A DNA stretch of 64,000 bases. It comes from Acanthosepion pharaonis. Lineage: Eukaryota > Mollusca > Cephalopoda > Sepiida > Sepiidae. Of the stretch, positions 10,404 to 21,662 are shown piece by piece. The notes under the pieces are model-generated. The model saw only the letters and a program-made list of their open reading frames with translations, did not search any database and had not been told where the DNA came from. The first letter of the stretch is position 1. Each line of letters begins with the position of its first letter. The position numbers were made by a program, and so were the translations under genes. The stretch spans positions 250,001-314,000 of the forward strand of contig CAHIKZ030000027.1 in NCBI GenBank assembly GCA_903632075.3, read 5' to 3'.

Positions 10404-11769
10404 ACCCTTAAACTTAATGTTTTTCAATAAAATACTTTAGATGAAATTTTAAATATAGAATCCTGGATCACACTCATTGCATATTACCAAAAAAAATTTT
10501 ATTCACATCGAAATTTTCATTTCATTCAAAAATATTGTAAAGATGTCTTGTTAACGGTTAAGTTTTAAGAAACTAAAATTCGAGTTAAATTTGAAATCAC
10601 ATTTTAACCGAGAACAAAAACAGCCATTAACATACGTTCTATAAATTTTATAAGAAAAGTTATAACTTGGTAGCTACAAAGAAATGTGATGCCTAAGGAT
10701 TAAAATAAATTTTTAAAAAATAAAAAGTCTTTCTTGAAGCTTTTATTTTAGTTTCCATTTCAAACAAATAGTTTAAATTTAATATTTCCAATAAAGAAAA
10801 CACTTTGCTGTATTTCAAAACAAATTTAAATTTATTAGAAGATTTTTTTAAATCGCTAAACATCGCTGATTTTAGTCATCTGTTAGCACAATGCAATTCC
10901 CTTTATTAAAAATATTTTTAAAATAAAATATACTTTTCTGAAACTTTATTTCAGGAATATTAGCGTATTTAAAGTTAAATTAATCTCATTTGAAACAAAT
11001 ATTGCTTACTTTTAGTTTAAATTAATTGCATTTTTAACACAGAGGTAGATGTTTTGATTAGATGTTGACAGCTCTATTGACAGATTGACACCCGGAAGTT
11101 TATCTATTTTTTTTTCTACGGGGGACATATATGTAAAAATTGAGGAATATAGCATAAGCGCCTTTTTATATAATTTTTAACTATCCGGTAATCTTAAAAA
11201 TTTAGGAAAATATTCTCCATAATTTAATGTTTTATTGAATTTTAGATATTTTGCTGTTGAATTTAGTATATTTATTGCTCTTATTTTCTGATAATATCGT
11301 GTATGAACGTCCGTATGTAAAAATAATAACAGTTTAAAACTGATCATTTATTATTTATTTATCTGTTTATTTCATATTTGTAAGTGAGAGAAAAGAGACA
11401 TTTTAGCAGTCTCCCTTTCTCTATCACATTACGAGTTCGTATGAGCATGTGTAGATTAGTGTTATACAAGGGATGCGATCTTTGGCGGGAAATACATTAT
11501 CTCCCAGAGATCACACATCTGCATCTAAAGATAATCTGTCCTTTGAAAATAAATACTTAATAAAAATGATTAATAATCAACGGCTGATTCATTAACTTTA
11601 TTTTTATTTGTAGTCCTAATCAAGTATATATTTGATTTTGGACTCATCAAGACAGAAGTGTTTTAGACAGGGCTGTTTAGGTGCTTGTCTCGTACTGCTA
11701 ACATCTACCAACATGGTCTAAAACGCGGGATGATTTTAGGAAGATTTTTAAGTGCGTCTTATCCAGCGG
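10404..11769. other. AT-rich DNA without recognised feature
   Basis: No supported gene. Some short T/A runs occur; nothing matched elsewhere in the window. Confidence 0.45.
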
Positions 11770-12215
11770 TGATGTAACCTAGGGAAGGTTACTGGATAGA
11801 ATAATCACACAAAGATTGTTAATGAACGATAATACTTAGGACAAGAAGAACACGTATAAGATTCGCCAGCGGCGCGTTGAAGAAGTAGTCAACTGCTAGA
11901 AGTGAGTCAAGTGAATTCCACAGTGAACCTCCAACTGCAGGATATCTACCAACCGTCTCACGCGCACAAGGCCGAATTTAATGTGAAGTATCCGAGCCCG
12001 TAGGCTCAGTCAAAAATTCCCCGTAGACCCTGTCTAAAACGGGGTCCGGTAGCTGTTTCCCGAGACGAGACTCTGCCCTTTGACAGAGCCTCATCTGGGG
12101 ATCCTCTCTGAAGCAGAGAGTTTGACCAGCACAGCTGGAGACGAATCTCGAACTGCAGACCAACATACAGTATTTACTACTGTATTTATGTGAATGGGGA
12201 CATACCCAACAACAA
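11770..12215 (+). mobile_element. LTR-like fragment (family D, copy 1), split by an insertion
   Basis: It starts TGATGTAACCTAGGGAAGG and matches the starts of the repeats at 53533 and 53842 (TGTTGYAACCTAG, a GGTTACTG inverted partner, CTCGCCAGYG). Its right part (TATTTATGTGAATGGGGACA) also aligns with them. It is interrupted by a 205-base retroposon at 11954-12158. A TG start with an inverted repeat behind it resembles an LTR end, but no paired LTR or coding region is present. Confidence 0.5.
11954..12158 (+). mobile_element. Structured retroposon, copy 2, with target duplication
   Basis: The sequence is flanked by ACCAAC on both sides (11948-11953 and 12159-12164), a plausible target-site duplication, so these may be true ends. 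It aligns with 107-290. Hairpins: GAGCC-CGTA-GGCTC, CCCCGT with ACGGGG, CTCTG with CAGAG inside an outer AGACGAG/CTCATCT stem, and CTCTCTG-AAG-CAGAGAG. No coding, no poly(A). A B-box-like word (AGTTCGAGATTC) exists only on the minus strand near the right end. Confidence 0.6.
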
Positions 12216-12872
12216 GCGGAAAATACAATATTAATCTTTTGTTATAGAGATTTTGCTTATAACAGAAACTTCTCTTATATTTATTATTAGAATCGGTAGG
12301 TTTTCACACTACATTGCATTTCGCATCGTAAAACCATCTCTCACTTTTCCTAATTTTATGTAAATTAATGAAAGGATTCACGAAATATTTGCATTGTTAA
12401 CGAGCTTTTACATAATGTGTAAAAATTAAAGAGGACTATGTATCACTCTTATGATGTAGTTTTATGAATTTTACCAAATTTTTCAAGCTTAATATCCAAC
12501 TTACTGAAACTCAAAAAATTGTTTGCTGTAATTAAGAATTATCAATACAGAATGCGTGTAATGCTTGCAAAGACAGATGTTTTGAACAAAAATTGAAATT
12601 AATCTTATTGTAACGATAACAAAGCTATCATATATCATTAATGTTAAATGTATGCTCCATATTCTGAAACTAGTTTTAGACGTCATTCATTCATTGATTT
12701 TGTCCGTTCTTATATTTCTTCATATGAAACATACGGAACAGCATGCAGAATAGCTTTCCAAAGTTGATCTTTGCTGCTAAATTGTAAATCCCTCTCTTCG
12801 GAATATTCCACAAGTTTTCAATCGAGTTAAGGTCAGGGGAACAAACTGACCACTTCATAAAATACGTAATCT
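12216..12872. other. AT-rich DNA without recognised feature
   Basis: No supported gene or repeat was seen in this stretch. Confidence 0.4.
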
Positions 12873-12944
12873 ATTTCTTCTTCTTCTTCTTCTTCTTCTT
12901 CTTCTTCTTCTTCTTCTTCTTCTTCTCCTCCTCCTCCTCCTATG
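12873..12944. repeat. (TTC)n(TCC)n microsatellite at the 3' end of a LINE
   Basis: TTC units then TCC units. On the minus strand this is a GGA/GAA tail directly after the 3' end of LINE copy A3, as expected for RTE-type elements that end in microsatellites. Confidence 0.95.
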
Positions 12945-13480
12945 GGCCGGGTCTCTTCGGGGCGTGTGCGGTCATGGCTCTCCACAACTTCCTGTTTTTT
13001 TGTAGCTCTTAGTAAGTTTTCTCTTTTTGATATCCCTATTCCACCAACTACTTGCACAACCTCGTTAAGTAAGTTATTCGCTGCTTTCCTCTTGCTTTCA
13101 ATATGTCTTGTCAGTGTCAAATTCTCCAAGCCCACTTTCCTTATTATTTGCCCAATAAACTTCACTTGTCTCTTTGTGATTCTAATTATGTGTCTTTTTA
13201 GTTTCCATTTTCCTTTAAACTTCGTTGCTACATGTTCAGTCTATGTTATTCTCAGTATCCTTCGCTAGAACCACATTTAGATTGACTTAAGTCTCTTTTT
13301 CATTTGTGAGGAAATTGTTCAGCATTCACTGATATTACATAACATTTCAGCACTTATTTCTTTGTTTTTCACGAAAATTTCCTCTTTCTTAATACTTTGC
13401 TTAGCATTTGGAAGGCATCTTTCACTATTCCAATGCATGTTTGGTTTTCAATGTCACATTTTCCGTCGTCTGTTAAAACA
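12945..13480 (-). pseudogene. RTE-like LINE 3' end relic (copy A3)
   Basis: The minus strand contains KFIGQIIRKVGLENLTLTRHI, then KRENLLRATKKQEVVESHDR, equivalent to the tail of copy A2. It ends in the family 3' motif (CATGACCGCACACG, GAAGAGACCCGG) followed by the GGA/GAA microsatellite. The upstream part to about 13480 is decayed by stops and frameshifts. Confidence 0.7.
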
Positions 13481-13950
13481 CTAGAGATTTAAATTTTCGA
13501 ATTTGCTTTCGCTGGCATCTCTAATTTGTGGCTCGCATATTTTTGTTTAACGACTATGAAGAAACATTGCCTGAGAGAAAAATCAATTTCTTTCTGAAGT
13601 GTTTGTCTATTTCTTGAAGCATGCTTGCATCTATCTTGAAAAAAAAAAAAAACAATGTCTCAGTTGTCATCTGGAAATTTCCATAGACTCACCGCTTTGC
13701 CATTAATAATACCACTCCAAAACATGATACCACATACGCCTTGATGACGTTACAACTATGAGTGCGGTTTCCGTCAGAATCCATTCAGATTTTGCTCCGT
13801 TCGTCTGGTCCATCGAGGGTAGTGCAACATTTAGGACTCGACCGACATCTTATCTTATTCTACCTTTCCAAACTACCATAACGGTCCATAGCTTGACAAA
13901 GAATGTTATTTTTTAATATTTCTTTCTTGATATAGGCAAGATAAAGGCCT
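13481..13950. other. AT-rich DNA without recognised feature
   Basis: No supported gene or repeat was seen in this stretch. Confidence 0.35.
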
Positions 13951-14443
13951 CAAAGTGTAATGGATCCTCAAAGAACCTCTTCAAAATGTAATGGATCAAA
14001 GTGCAATGGATCCTCAAAGAACCTCTTCAAAATCTAATGGATCAAAGTGCCATGAATCCTTAAAGAACCTCTTCAAAATGTAATGGATCAAAGTGCAATG
14101 GATCCTCAAAGAACCTCTTCAAAATGTAATGGATCAAAGTGCCATGGATCCTTAAAGAACCTCTTCAAAATGTAATGGATCAAAGTGCCATGGATCCTCA
14201 AAGAACCTCTTCAACATGTAATGGATCAAAGTGCCATGGATCTTTAAAGAACCTCTTCAAAATGTAATGGATCAAAGTGCAATGGATCCTCAAAGAACCT
14301 CTTCAAAATGTAATGGATCAAAGTGTAATGGATCCTCAAAGAACCTCTTCAAAATGTAATGGATCAAAGTGCAATGGATCCTCAAAGAACCTCTTCGAAA
14401 TGTAATGGATCAAAGTGCAATGGATCCTCAAAAAACCTCTTCA
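13951..14443. repeat. 46-bp minisatellite, about 10.7 copies
   Basis: The word CAAAGTGCAATGGAT recurs every 46 bases (13951, 13997, 14043 and so on) with few substitutions. The unit itself contains ATGGATC twice, so it probably arose from a shorter internal duplication. No coding function. Confidence 0.97.
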
Positions 14444-15974
14444 CGGTTCGATTGTACTTACCAATCATTTTTTAATTATCCAGCATTTTACTTTTTGCAA
14501 ACTTTGAAATTAGTCAACATTTCTCTTTATCCGTCAAAATCATCGCTACGTTCTTTAAAACTCAAAAATTGAAACGTGACTTATAATTTCGAACTTCAAG
14601 AGATTTCACACAAATAGCTGCGCTTTGTATATATAAGCACAAGACGATTTATACATTCAACAAATAAAACTTCACATTCTACTACGTGATTATTTCATAT
14701 TTGTAGTGACTAATACGGGTTTAGAATCTATTAGCGTTCAAGTGTCTTCTTATTGCTCTAACAATCTCTTCTGTATTCTGATTTTATTTTTAATTCTTCC
14801 TCACATTTTTACTTCTTCCAATCTTTTTAAAAGACTTTGCAGGGTTGATTCAAATTTATTTATTATTATTATTATCTTATTATAATTCTGCCAGTTCCTT
14901 CCTTAGTTACTTAGTCCGTCTATTATTCTCTTCATTATTGATCGGCATCTCACTGGCGGCGATTTTCAAAGAAACACCCTCACCCACACCATCTCATTCT
15001 TGCTGCCAACAAATGTCGGCGATTTTCAAAGAAATATAACAGTCCATGAAATTTCTAAATATTTAAATTGGCCTCAGAAAAAATTTTAGGGTGGCTTCTA
15101 AATGACAGTATCGTTAAAAGGTCACGTGTTTTAAGCGTTGTTTTCCCCTTATTAATTAGAATCTAATTCGAGAAAAAAGTAATTTTTACTTTAACTTGTC
15201 AGAATTGTTTTGAAACCTTGAATTTTCTTGCTGGAAAAACCTACTCCACTTTTCGGACTGGTATTCGTTCATTTCGTTTCTGTGTTACATTGTGCCTCAA
15301 CAGCCTTTGAAAATCATCCCTTCAAAATTTTAAAGTAAGTTTTACTTTTTTGAATTCCTGTTTCACTAAGTATTTTTATTTTATGTATTTATTTTATTTT
15401 AGTAGAAAATATATATTTTATTTTATCTTTCTTATTAAATACCTATTTGAAATTCCTATTTTTAATTTGCATATCATTTTGCAATTTCCTTTCAAATTAG
15501 TTTTATATTTAACTCCTATTTCATAATTTGTTTTTAGTTTTTTATTTACTTTTTCTTTATTTATTACTTTTTTGTTAGAGTTGTTACGAAACCTTGAATT
15601 CAATTTTAAATCTAATGTTTGTTTTAGACTTTATTTCATTCGCTTTAGAAATTAGTTTTCTCATTTTAGTTATTGCCAATGGTTTTCAACACCGTGTATT
15701 CACAGTTTTAGTAATATTTTTTCAAGATTTTTAAAAACGAGAATTAACTTTTATTTACAAATCTGTCGATATTTAAAAAATGGCCGATTTTACAAGCGAC
15801 CAAAAAATCGATTCAAATCACTATTCAGAGTATTATGTTTACTGGAGATAGTAAATTTAATCATTTAGCTCTCAATTAAAGATAAAATGAAAGCTTCAAG
15901 AAAGCTTTTCTATTTATAAGAAATTATTTTAAACCTTAGAAAAAGTGAAAGTTTCTAATTTTGTGCTTATAAAC
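14444..15974. other. AT-rich DNA without recognised feature
   Basis: A 20-base phrase ending GGCGATTTTCAAAGAAA occurs twice (14956 and 15016). Nothing else was supported. Confidence 0.4.
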
Positions 15975-15989
15975 TGCATTCATCATGAA

Positions 15990-17380
15990 CCGGCAACAAA
16001 AACTGGAAGCTTCTCGCGTGAAAATGAGGCTCTGCAGACAGAAGATAAGGCAGCGATGACATCAATAGAATCGTAACAGCTGAAATTCCTGATGTCAATG
16101 ATGATCCAGTTTTGCATGATTTAGTAAAAAAAAAATGCATCATACATGGTCCTTGCGGAACAGATAATGCTTGTTCCCCCTGCATGGAAAATGGCTCATG
16201 CCAAAAGAAATTCCCAATGAAGTACAGAGATGAAACGCTTCCGAATTTGAATGGCTATCCAGAGTACAGAAGACGCAATACTCGAGTCACTCAGTTGACA
16301 TTAATAACCTACTGAAAAAGTACAGAGCTCACACTAATGTAGAAATTTGTTCATCAGTTAAAAGCATTAAATATATCTTCAAGTATGTGTACGTTCACCT
16401 TGGAGAGAACCCAGTTCCCTGTCCGTTTATCATATGCCATGACTATTAACAAGTCACAGGGGCAGATATGGTGGGATTGTTCTTATCTCAGCCAGTATTC
16501 AGTCATAGGCCTTCCCTTCCCTCCATTAGAATGTCTGACGCTCAACTTCTCGAGAGCAACTGTCTGCGGCTTCTCGGTCTCACGTTGACTGCTGACCTGA
16601 GATGGAATAAATACATCGAGTCAATTGCCTCGTCCACTGCGAGGAAAGTTGGCTCCCTGAGCCGCGCTAGGAAGTTTTTCTCCCCTGAGTCGATCCTCCA
16701 GATTTACAAATCCACAATTCGCCCTTGCATGGAGTATTGCTGCCATATATGGTCTGGTGCCCCTTCTGTTTGCCTCGGGGTTCTTGATAGGCTCCAGAGG
16801 CGGATATGCAATATGGTTGGCCCTGCCCTGGCGTCTCGTCTACAGTCACTTTCTCACAGACACGCCGTCGCTTCCCTCTGTCTGTTCTACAAATACTTTC
16901 ATGGAAATTGCTCCGAGGAGCTGCATTCGCTGGTTCCCAGACGTCATGAGTTCCAGCCCCTTACGAGGCTGGCATCCCGCTCTCACCCCTTCACTGTCGA
17001 AACTCCTAAATGTAACCGTCTCTTCTACTCTAATAGCTTCATGTCTCGCACCTCTCGTCTGTGGAACACCCTTCCCTTCTCCTGTTTCCCTGTGAGCTAT
17101 AATCTCCAGCTATTCAAGTGTAATGTCAATCGACATCTCCAGTTGCCTTAATCTATCCACTACCCTCATCCTTTCTTCCATCACTCCTATCTGATCTTGC
17201 TATTTCCTGTAACCCCTTGCGTCCTAGTGACTTCCCGCCTTGCTTGGGGTGAAACGCTTAAAAAAAAAATTGTATGTAGCATACTCTAGAGCTCGCAAAC
17301 TCTCAGATGTAGGTGTCAAGGTGATGGAGACAGACAGACAAGGAAGAAGAAGAGGTAGACTTGAAGGAGTGGATTGTCTT
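15990..17380 (+). pseudogene. Helitron Rep-helicase remnant, internally deleted and interrupted
   Basis: From about 16056 the plus strand reads RIVTAEIPDVNDDPVLHDLV, then CIIHGPCG, ACSPCMENGSC, FPMKYRDET and NLNGYPEYRRR. Around 16320 come KYRAHTNVEICSSVKSIKY and IFKYVY, the signature of the Helitron N-terminal (Rep-associated) domain. It then jumps near 16385 to the end of the PIF1-type helicase: TLERTQFPVRLSYAMTINKS, QGQ, LFLSQPVFSH. After a LINE insertion (16509-17262) it resumes LYVAYSRARKLSDVGVKVM to about 17320. The Rep catalytic motifs and most helicase motifs are deleted. Helitrons are rolling-circle DNA transposons; this copy is dead. Confidence 0.85.
16509..17262 (+). mobile_element. 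CR1/Jockey-like LINE, 5'-truncated (copy B1), inside the Helitron
   Basis: An open frame to 17151 encodes the C-terminal region of a non-LTR reverse transcriptase protein. It has LLGLTLTADLRWNKYI, YKSTIRPCMEYCCHIWSGAP, LDRLQRRICN, LCLFYKYFHG, SRTSRLWNTLPFSCFP and LQLFKCNVNRHL before the stop. A 110-base 3' UTR ends GCTTGGGGTGAAACGCTT plus an A tail. Only the end of the protein is kept, with no polymerase motifs. Its junctions fall inside the Helitron helicase codons, so it inserted after the Helitron was in place. Four more tails of this family are in the window. Confidence 0.85.
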
Positions 17381-17446
17381 CAGAAATTCTGGATATCCTT
17401 GATTGCATTAGGTATGATTCCTTGGTTTATATGTATACACACACAC

Positions 17447-17499
<53 letters not shown>
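17447..17499. repeat. (TA)n microsatellite
   Basis: Preceded by a short ACACAC run. Confidence 0.99.
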
Positions 17500-17504
<5 letters not shown>

Positions 17505-18169
17505 AATATCTTTCAAAAGAGGAAACTATATGTGGCATGTATTATATAATTTTGTACATATATAGGTCTATCGTTTTCTTTATTCATATTGGCATGGCTC
17601 TGTGTTGGGAGTGGGGAGTACCAAGGACTGATTGGAATTGGCAATCTTTGCACACACGGTGGACACTTCCAAGTATCTCTATGTGTTGTTTATTTTCCCA
17701 ACATATGAGTATTGTATGCTAAATATTTTAGATTTAATTGCTAAACTTTTGTATTTTTAAATATACCTGTACAAATATACGCAATTTTACTATTTGCTGT
17801 TTAAGTATCTCATTCTATTATGTATGTAGAGATTTTAATTGCTCTTTCTTCGATGCGTTATTTTTTATACATACATATATGTAGAAAAAGTTTATTATTT
17901 ACTCAACATTCTATTAGTCGATCCGTGGAAATTTCACGGATCACGCTAGTTATTATTATATAACTGTTTATATATTTCTAACAATGACATGCGCAGTTGT
18001 ACCAAACAGTAACTCATTCTTGTTACATGTCGTTGATCATTTGTTTTGACTCATCAGTGTATATGGAAAATTATTTAATTATTATTTCCTTTCCCGTTCC
18101 TTTTATTTTTCTCCTTTTACTATTAATTATTCCCATTATTTATTTGTATGTCTGATTTTACCTTCTGTC
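17500..18169. other. AT-rich DNA without recognised feature
   Basis: A small inverted repeat (CCGTGGAAATTTCACGG near 17924-17940) is the only structure noted. Confidence 0.4.
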
Positions 18170-18374
18170 TTAACCCTTTGAGCCCTGACCACCGATTTAC
18201 CGGTGCTAGAGAAAAATGCTTTAATGCCCAGCCACCGGTTAAACAGTGGGTAAACACTTGTAACTATTTTTATATCTACCGTGAAATATTACATAGCAGT
18301 GATTTGCGAATTTTGACTCAGGAGCTCAAGCAGAATGGTTAAAATTGTTCAGGAACGCAGGGCTCAAAGGCTAT
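18170..18374. mobile_element. piggyBac-like MITE
   Basis: TTAA precedes the left end CCCTTTGAGCCCTG, and the right end is its inverted copy CAGGGCTCAAAGG. About 200 bp, non-coding, with a CCGGT inverted pair inside. The TTAA target copy on the right is mutated to a TATA-like sequence, so the superfamily call is tentative. Confidence 0.6.
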
Positions 18375-18533
18375 ATCTCACTCCTTCTATTTTGAAAGAC
18401 AGATAGTTAAATAGATAAACTGTTTCGTATTTTATTTTAGTACTGTTTTTCTTACAGAGAAATCACGAAGTTTACTATGTCAAGTTACGTAATTAAACGG
18501 GGCTAATTTGCTTCAAGCTTGATTATTACATAC

Positions 18534-18704
18534 GCTCTTGCGTAAAGCATTATTATTAATGCTCTTGCGTAAAGCATTATTATTAATGCTCTTGCGTAAA
18601 GCATTATTATTTATGCTCTTGCGTAAAGCATTATTATTTATGCTCTTGCGTAAAGCATTATTTTTTATGCTCTTGCGTAAAGCATTATTATTAATGCTCT
18701 TGCT
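18534..18704. repeat. 27-bp tandem repeat, 6.3 copies
   Basis: GCTCTTGCGTAAAGCATTAT recurs every 27 bases from 18534 to 18696. Divisible by 3, so it yields an open frame of RKALLLML repeats, which I regard as fortuitous. Confidence 0.95.
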
Positions 18705-18709
18705 TTCGA

Positions 18710-19209
18710 GAATTCATAGTTCAGTGGACGCTTTTATACCCTAATAACTCTAACTCTTATAACAATTGATTTAATTGATATTTATAGCTTTTGGCTCCTT
18801 GCTAATGGTTAGTCGATATCTGTTTGTGAATATAAGACCAAATTATTTTTTTTCAGTTTTGCAAGGAATAAATATCATTAAATCCGGTGAAATAGAAACA
18901 AAATAGATGCCAATAGATTTAATTTACATGATATTGACAGGATCAAAACAAACGTGAATGACAATAATACAGAGCAGTTGGAAAGTTCAATCCATGGCAT
19001 TTCTATAAACGTAACATTTTTTATCATCAGAAATTGAACTCGATTACGCAGCTTTTATTTTCCTAATCACTATTAACAACGTCATTTATTCTCCTTCGTT
19101 AGAATCGACATTGAACAAAAAGGTTTGAGATTGGAAACCTGATGGCTTTTACATAAAATATGAAGGAAATATATCCGTATGTTAGAATAAAGCTTCTGTT
19201 TTACCTAAA
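18710..19209. other. AT-rich DNA without recognised feature
   Basis: No supported gene or repeat was seen in this stretch. Confidence 0.35.
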
Positions 19210-19768
19210 GATTATGGTTTAATCTTTTAAAAGTCCAAAGACCGTAAATCCCCCATGTATAATACGACTTCATCCATAATACGAACCCCTGAAATTGTGC
19301 TGAAAGTGTGGGAAAATGCTTCTACTCATGCATAATATGCACCCCTTTTAAACCCTATAAATTGTACCTTTCCATTTTCATTACGGCCAGCGTCTCCTAC
19401 TCTTATTCAAAGTAATGATTTTAAACATAGAATATTATTATTATAATTTATTTTTATGATAATTCTTATTTTATTTTACATTTTTAAATATTGTTAGGTA
19501 GATATTATTGTATTTGACATCTTTATGGAGTCGCAATCGCCGAATATTAGTACCAAATTGTCGTATGTTTGTGGTGAGTAGTCATTTCGCAACTGAAATC
19601 GACTTATGAAAGGGCAATTTTTGAAGATTTTTTGTACCTGTACATAATACGCACCCCTAATTTTGCTAATTATTTTTTAAGACAAAAATGCATATTATAC
19701 ATGGGGTAAGTTGCGAGTCGGAAACGACTCCCAAATTATTAAAATTTTTAAAAGATTAAACCATGATA
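19210..19768. mobile_element. Pogo-like MITE or decayed DNA transposon
   Basis: The ends ATTATGGTTTAATCTTTTAA and its inverted partner bound about 560 bp. Subterminal words CATAATACGCACCCC and ATTATACATGGGG occur in both orientations, as in the element at 9697-10403. No transposase is recognisable. Confidence 0.6.
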
Positions 19769-20082
19769 AATATGTTTCTTTAAGTTTTTACTTTAAAATT
19801 TTAACGTTCACGATTATTTGTGAAACAGTGTGACCCCAGTTGATTGGCTTAGGGCTCCCACGTATAATCAAGTGAACTGTAAAGGATCTTATTTGGGCCT
19901 GAAACGCCATCACTTTTATGACTCACAATCATTAAAATTTCATAGACAAGTCTTGAAGGATAAAAGTCCCAGTCTTGCTGTTTCAAAGTGAAGTGTGTAT
20001 TCATGCACATTCTCCTGTGATTAAGTTTACCCGAGTAAAGTTTGGAGTATAAAACCTTTAAAAGTACATTGTTTAAAATTTG

Positions 20083-20310
20083 ATAAAATTGTTCAAAGCA
20101 AATTCGAAGTATTGAGGTCTATGCGATTCGCATAATAATTTCAGACGAACTGTTAAATATCTGAAGTCATGTCACACTTTTAAATTTAACATTTGAGAAA
20201 ATTATTCACAGCAAATTCGAAGTATGAAAGTCTATGAGATTTGCATAATAATTTCAGACGAACTGTTTATTGAAATATTTGAAGTCATGTCACTCTTTAT
20301 AATGGAATAT
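20083..20310. repeat. 113-bp tandem duplication
   Basis: GCAAATTCGAAGTAT, CGCATAATAATTTCAGACGA and GAAGTCATGTCAC recur in the same order 113 bases apart (20098 and 20211). Two diverged copies, non-coding. Confidence 0.9.
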
Positions 20311-20700
20311 CGTTTAAAATTTGCTATATGTATATGAGGAAAGAGTGCTCAATATAGAATTTAGTAGCAAGAAATGTGCGAATGGCACTACACTCTAAAT
20401 ATTTATCGAATCTCAAAAGAAAAACCAAAACACAACAGAAATAACATTAAAATATATAAATAAGACAGCACCAACTTACAACGATACCTCAAAACATTAA
20501 TCCTTGCCTTGAGAAAATAATAATAACCTTTCCAATAATACATAAACTATTAAACAAAATACCAATTCTCGTTTCGTAAGGCAGAAAGAAAAACAAATTC
20601 CTACTATGCTACCTACAACCACACAATAACCCATAGCGTATATATAATAAACTATAATAATTATAATTATCTCAAATCCTCCTAATTTCTATCACATGTA
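20311..20700. other. AT-rich DNA without recognised feature
   Basis: Near 20340 the phrase GAGTGCTCAATATAGA resembles pseudo-LTR starts at 35310 and 45150. Nothing else is supported. Confidence 0.3.
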
Positions 20701-20719
20701 TATCCTTGCTTGAACCGGC

Positions 20720-20995
20720 TTCTAATGCTCCGGATGGAGCGGCTTGGTGATAGTAGTCGTGGCTCCTTCACAGTCCTATGGGTAAAAGAGAAACTCGGAC
20801 GACTTCCACCGCAGAATATATCGAGTCTGATTCGCTATCGCTTCATCACACAGGCCCGTTGGAACAGTTGGTATGATGTTTGCTTGACAACCTAACTGTC
20901 CGGGTTTCAATTCTCGGTAGTGGATGCGCACTGCTGATGACTCCCAAATATAGGACGAAACGGCCGTCCAGTGCTTTCCGCATTCTGTTGAGGTT
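20720..20995 (+). mobile_element. tRNA-like SINE/retroposon carrying a hammerhead ribozyme
   Basis: The 20860-20917 segment looks tRNA-derived. A D-arm-like GGAACAGTTGGTATGATG is followed by an anticodon-stem-like stretch and a T-arm/B-box-like GGGTTTCAATTCTC. Immediately downstream is a type I hammerhead fold (20922-20983). A pol III promoter followed by a hammerhead is the known layout of the schistosome Sm-alpha SINE-like family. The left boundary is uncertain. Confidence 0.55.
20922..20983 (+). ncRNA. Hammerhead ribozyme (type I), probably weakened
   Basis: The core boxes are in order: CTGATGA (20934-20940), stem II with CAAAT loop (20941-20956), GAAA (20957-20960), a very short stem III and GTC (20966-20968). 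Self-cleavage would fall after 20968. Stem I pairs GCACTG (20928-20933) with CAGTGC (20969-20974), then ATGC (20924-20927) with GCAT (20980-20983) across a 5-base bulge, as in type I natural ribozymes. The usual G-C pair closing stem II at the core is C-C here, which should reduce activity. The minimal stem III resembles those of schistosome and cricket satellite hammerheads. Confidence 0.8.
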
Positions 20996-21607
20996 GCTTT
21001 CTATCACGTATAATAAATTACATTTCAGATACTGAGATCTACAAGCGAAGAACTTACACAAGGGAATATTTCAACTGAAAATGGCATAGTTTATACTTGC
21101 AAAGGTGATAATTGTACATTTTTCATTACTTGATTTATCAGTTTTAGTCCTATCCAAAATAGTGTCGCTTGATTATTTTGCAGCATAATGCCTGCCACCT
21201 ATTTTCTGACATTTGTTTCTTCTTCCCAGAATTTTCTGCGGATTGATAAACGCACTCGACTACATCTTTCACCAAATAATTTTCAGAAATTGCTACAAAT
21301 GACACCAACCTTTATAGCTGCTTAAAAATATGATTGTATCTAAATTCATCTTATTCATGACAAATAAAAGCCCTAAGTAACAAGAGATAGAAAAAACATT
21401 GCTGTCATTACTCATTCAATAAATATATAAGCAATTTTTCATATTCTCATTCGTTTATTTTCTTACCGCTCAGTGATTTTCAGTAACGTGATAAAGTGAA
21501 GATCAAATTTCAATTGGTTTTCCTTTTCTGTCTATGCTAAACTCTAAATACGTGTGTTTGTATTGATATATGTTTTCAAGTACATGATATTCACAAGGTC
21601 AATAATG

Positions 21608-21608
<1 letters not shown>
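20996..21608. other. AT-rich DNA without recognised feature
   Basis: No supported gene or repeat was seen in this stretch. Confidence 0.35.

Positions 21609-21657
<49 letters not shown>
21609..21657. repeat. (TA)n microsatellite
   Basis: Pure TA tract directly before a LINE tail. Confidence 0.99.

Positions 21658-21659
<2 letters not shown>

Positions 21660-21662
<3 letters not shown>

Noticed and set aside
10049..10411. 120-residue plus-strand frame
   Set aside because: It is antisense to the pogo-like transposase tail and runs across the element's terminal repeat.
12942..13268. 108-residue plus-strand frame
   Set aside because: Antisense shadow of LINE relic A3; the minus strand carries the recognisable LINE motifs.
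18538..18744. Open frame of RKALLLML repeats
   Set aside because: Product of a 27-bp tandem repeat whose length is divisible by three.
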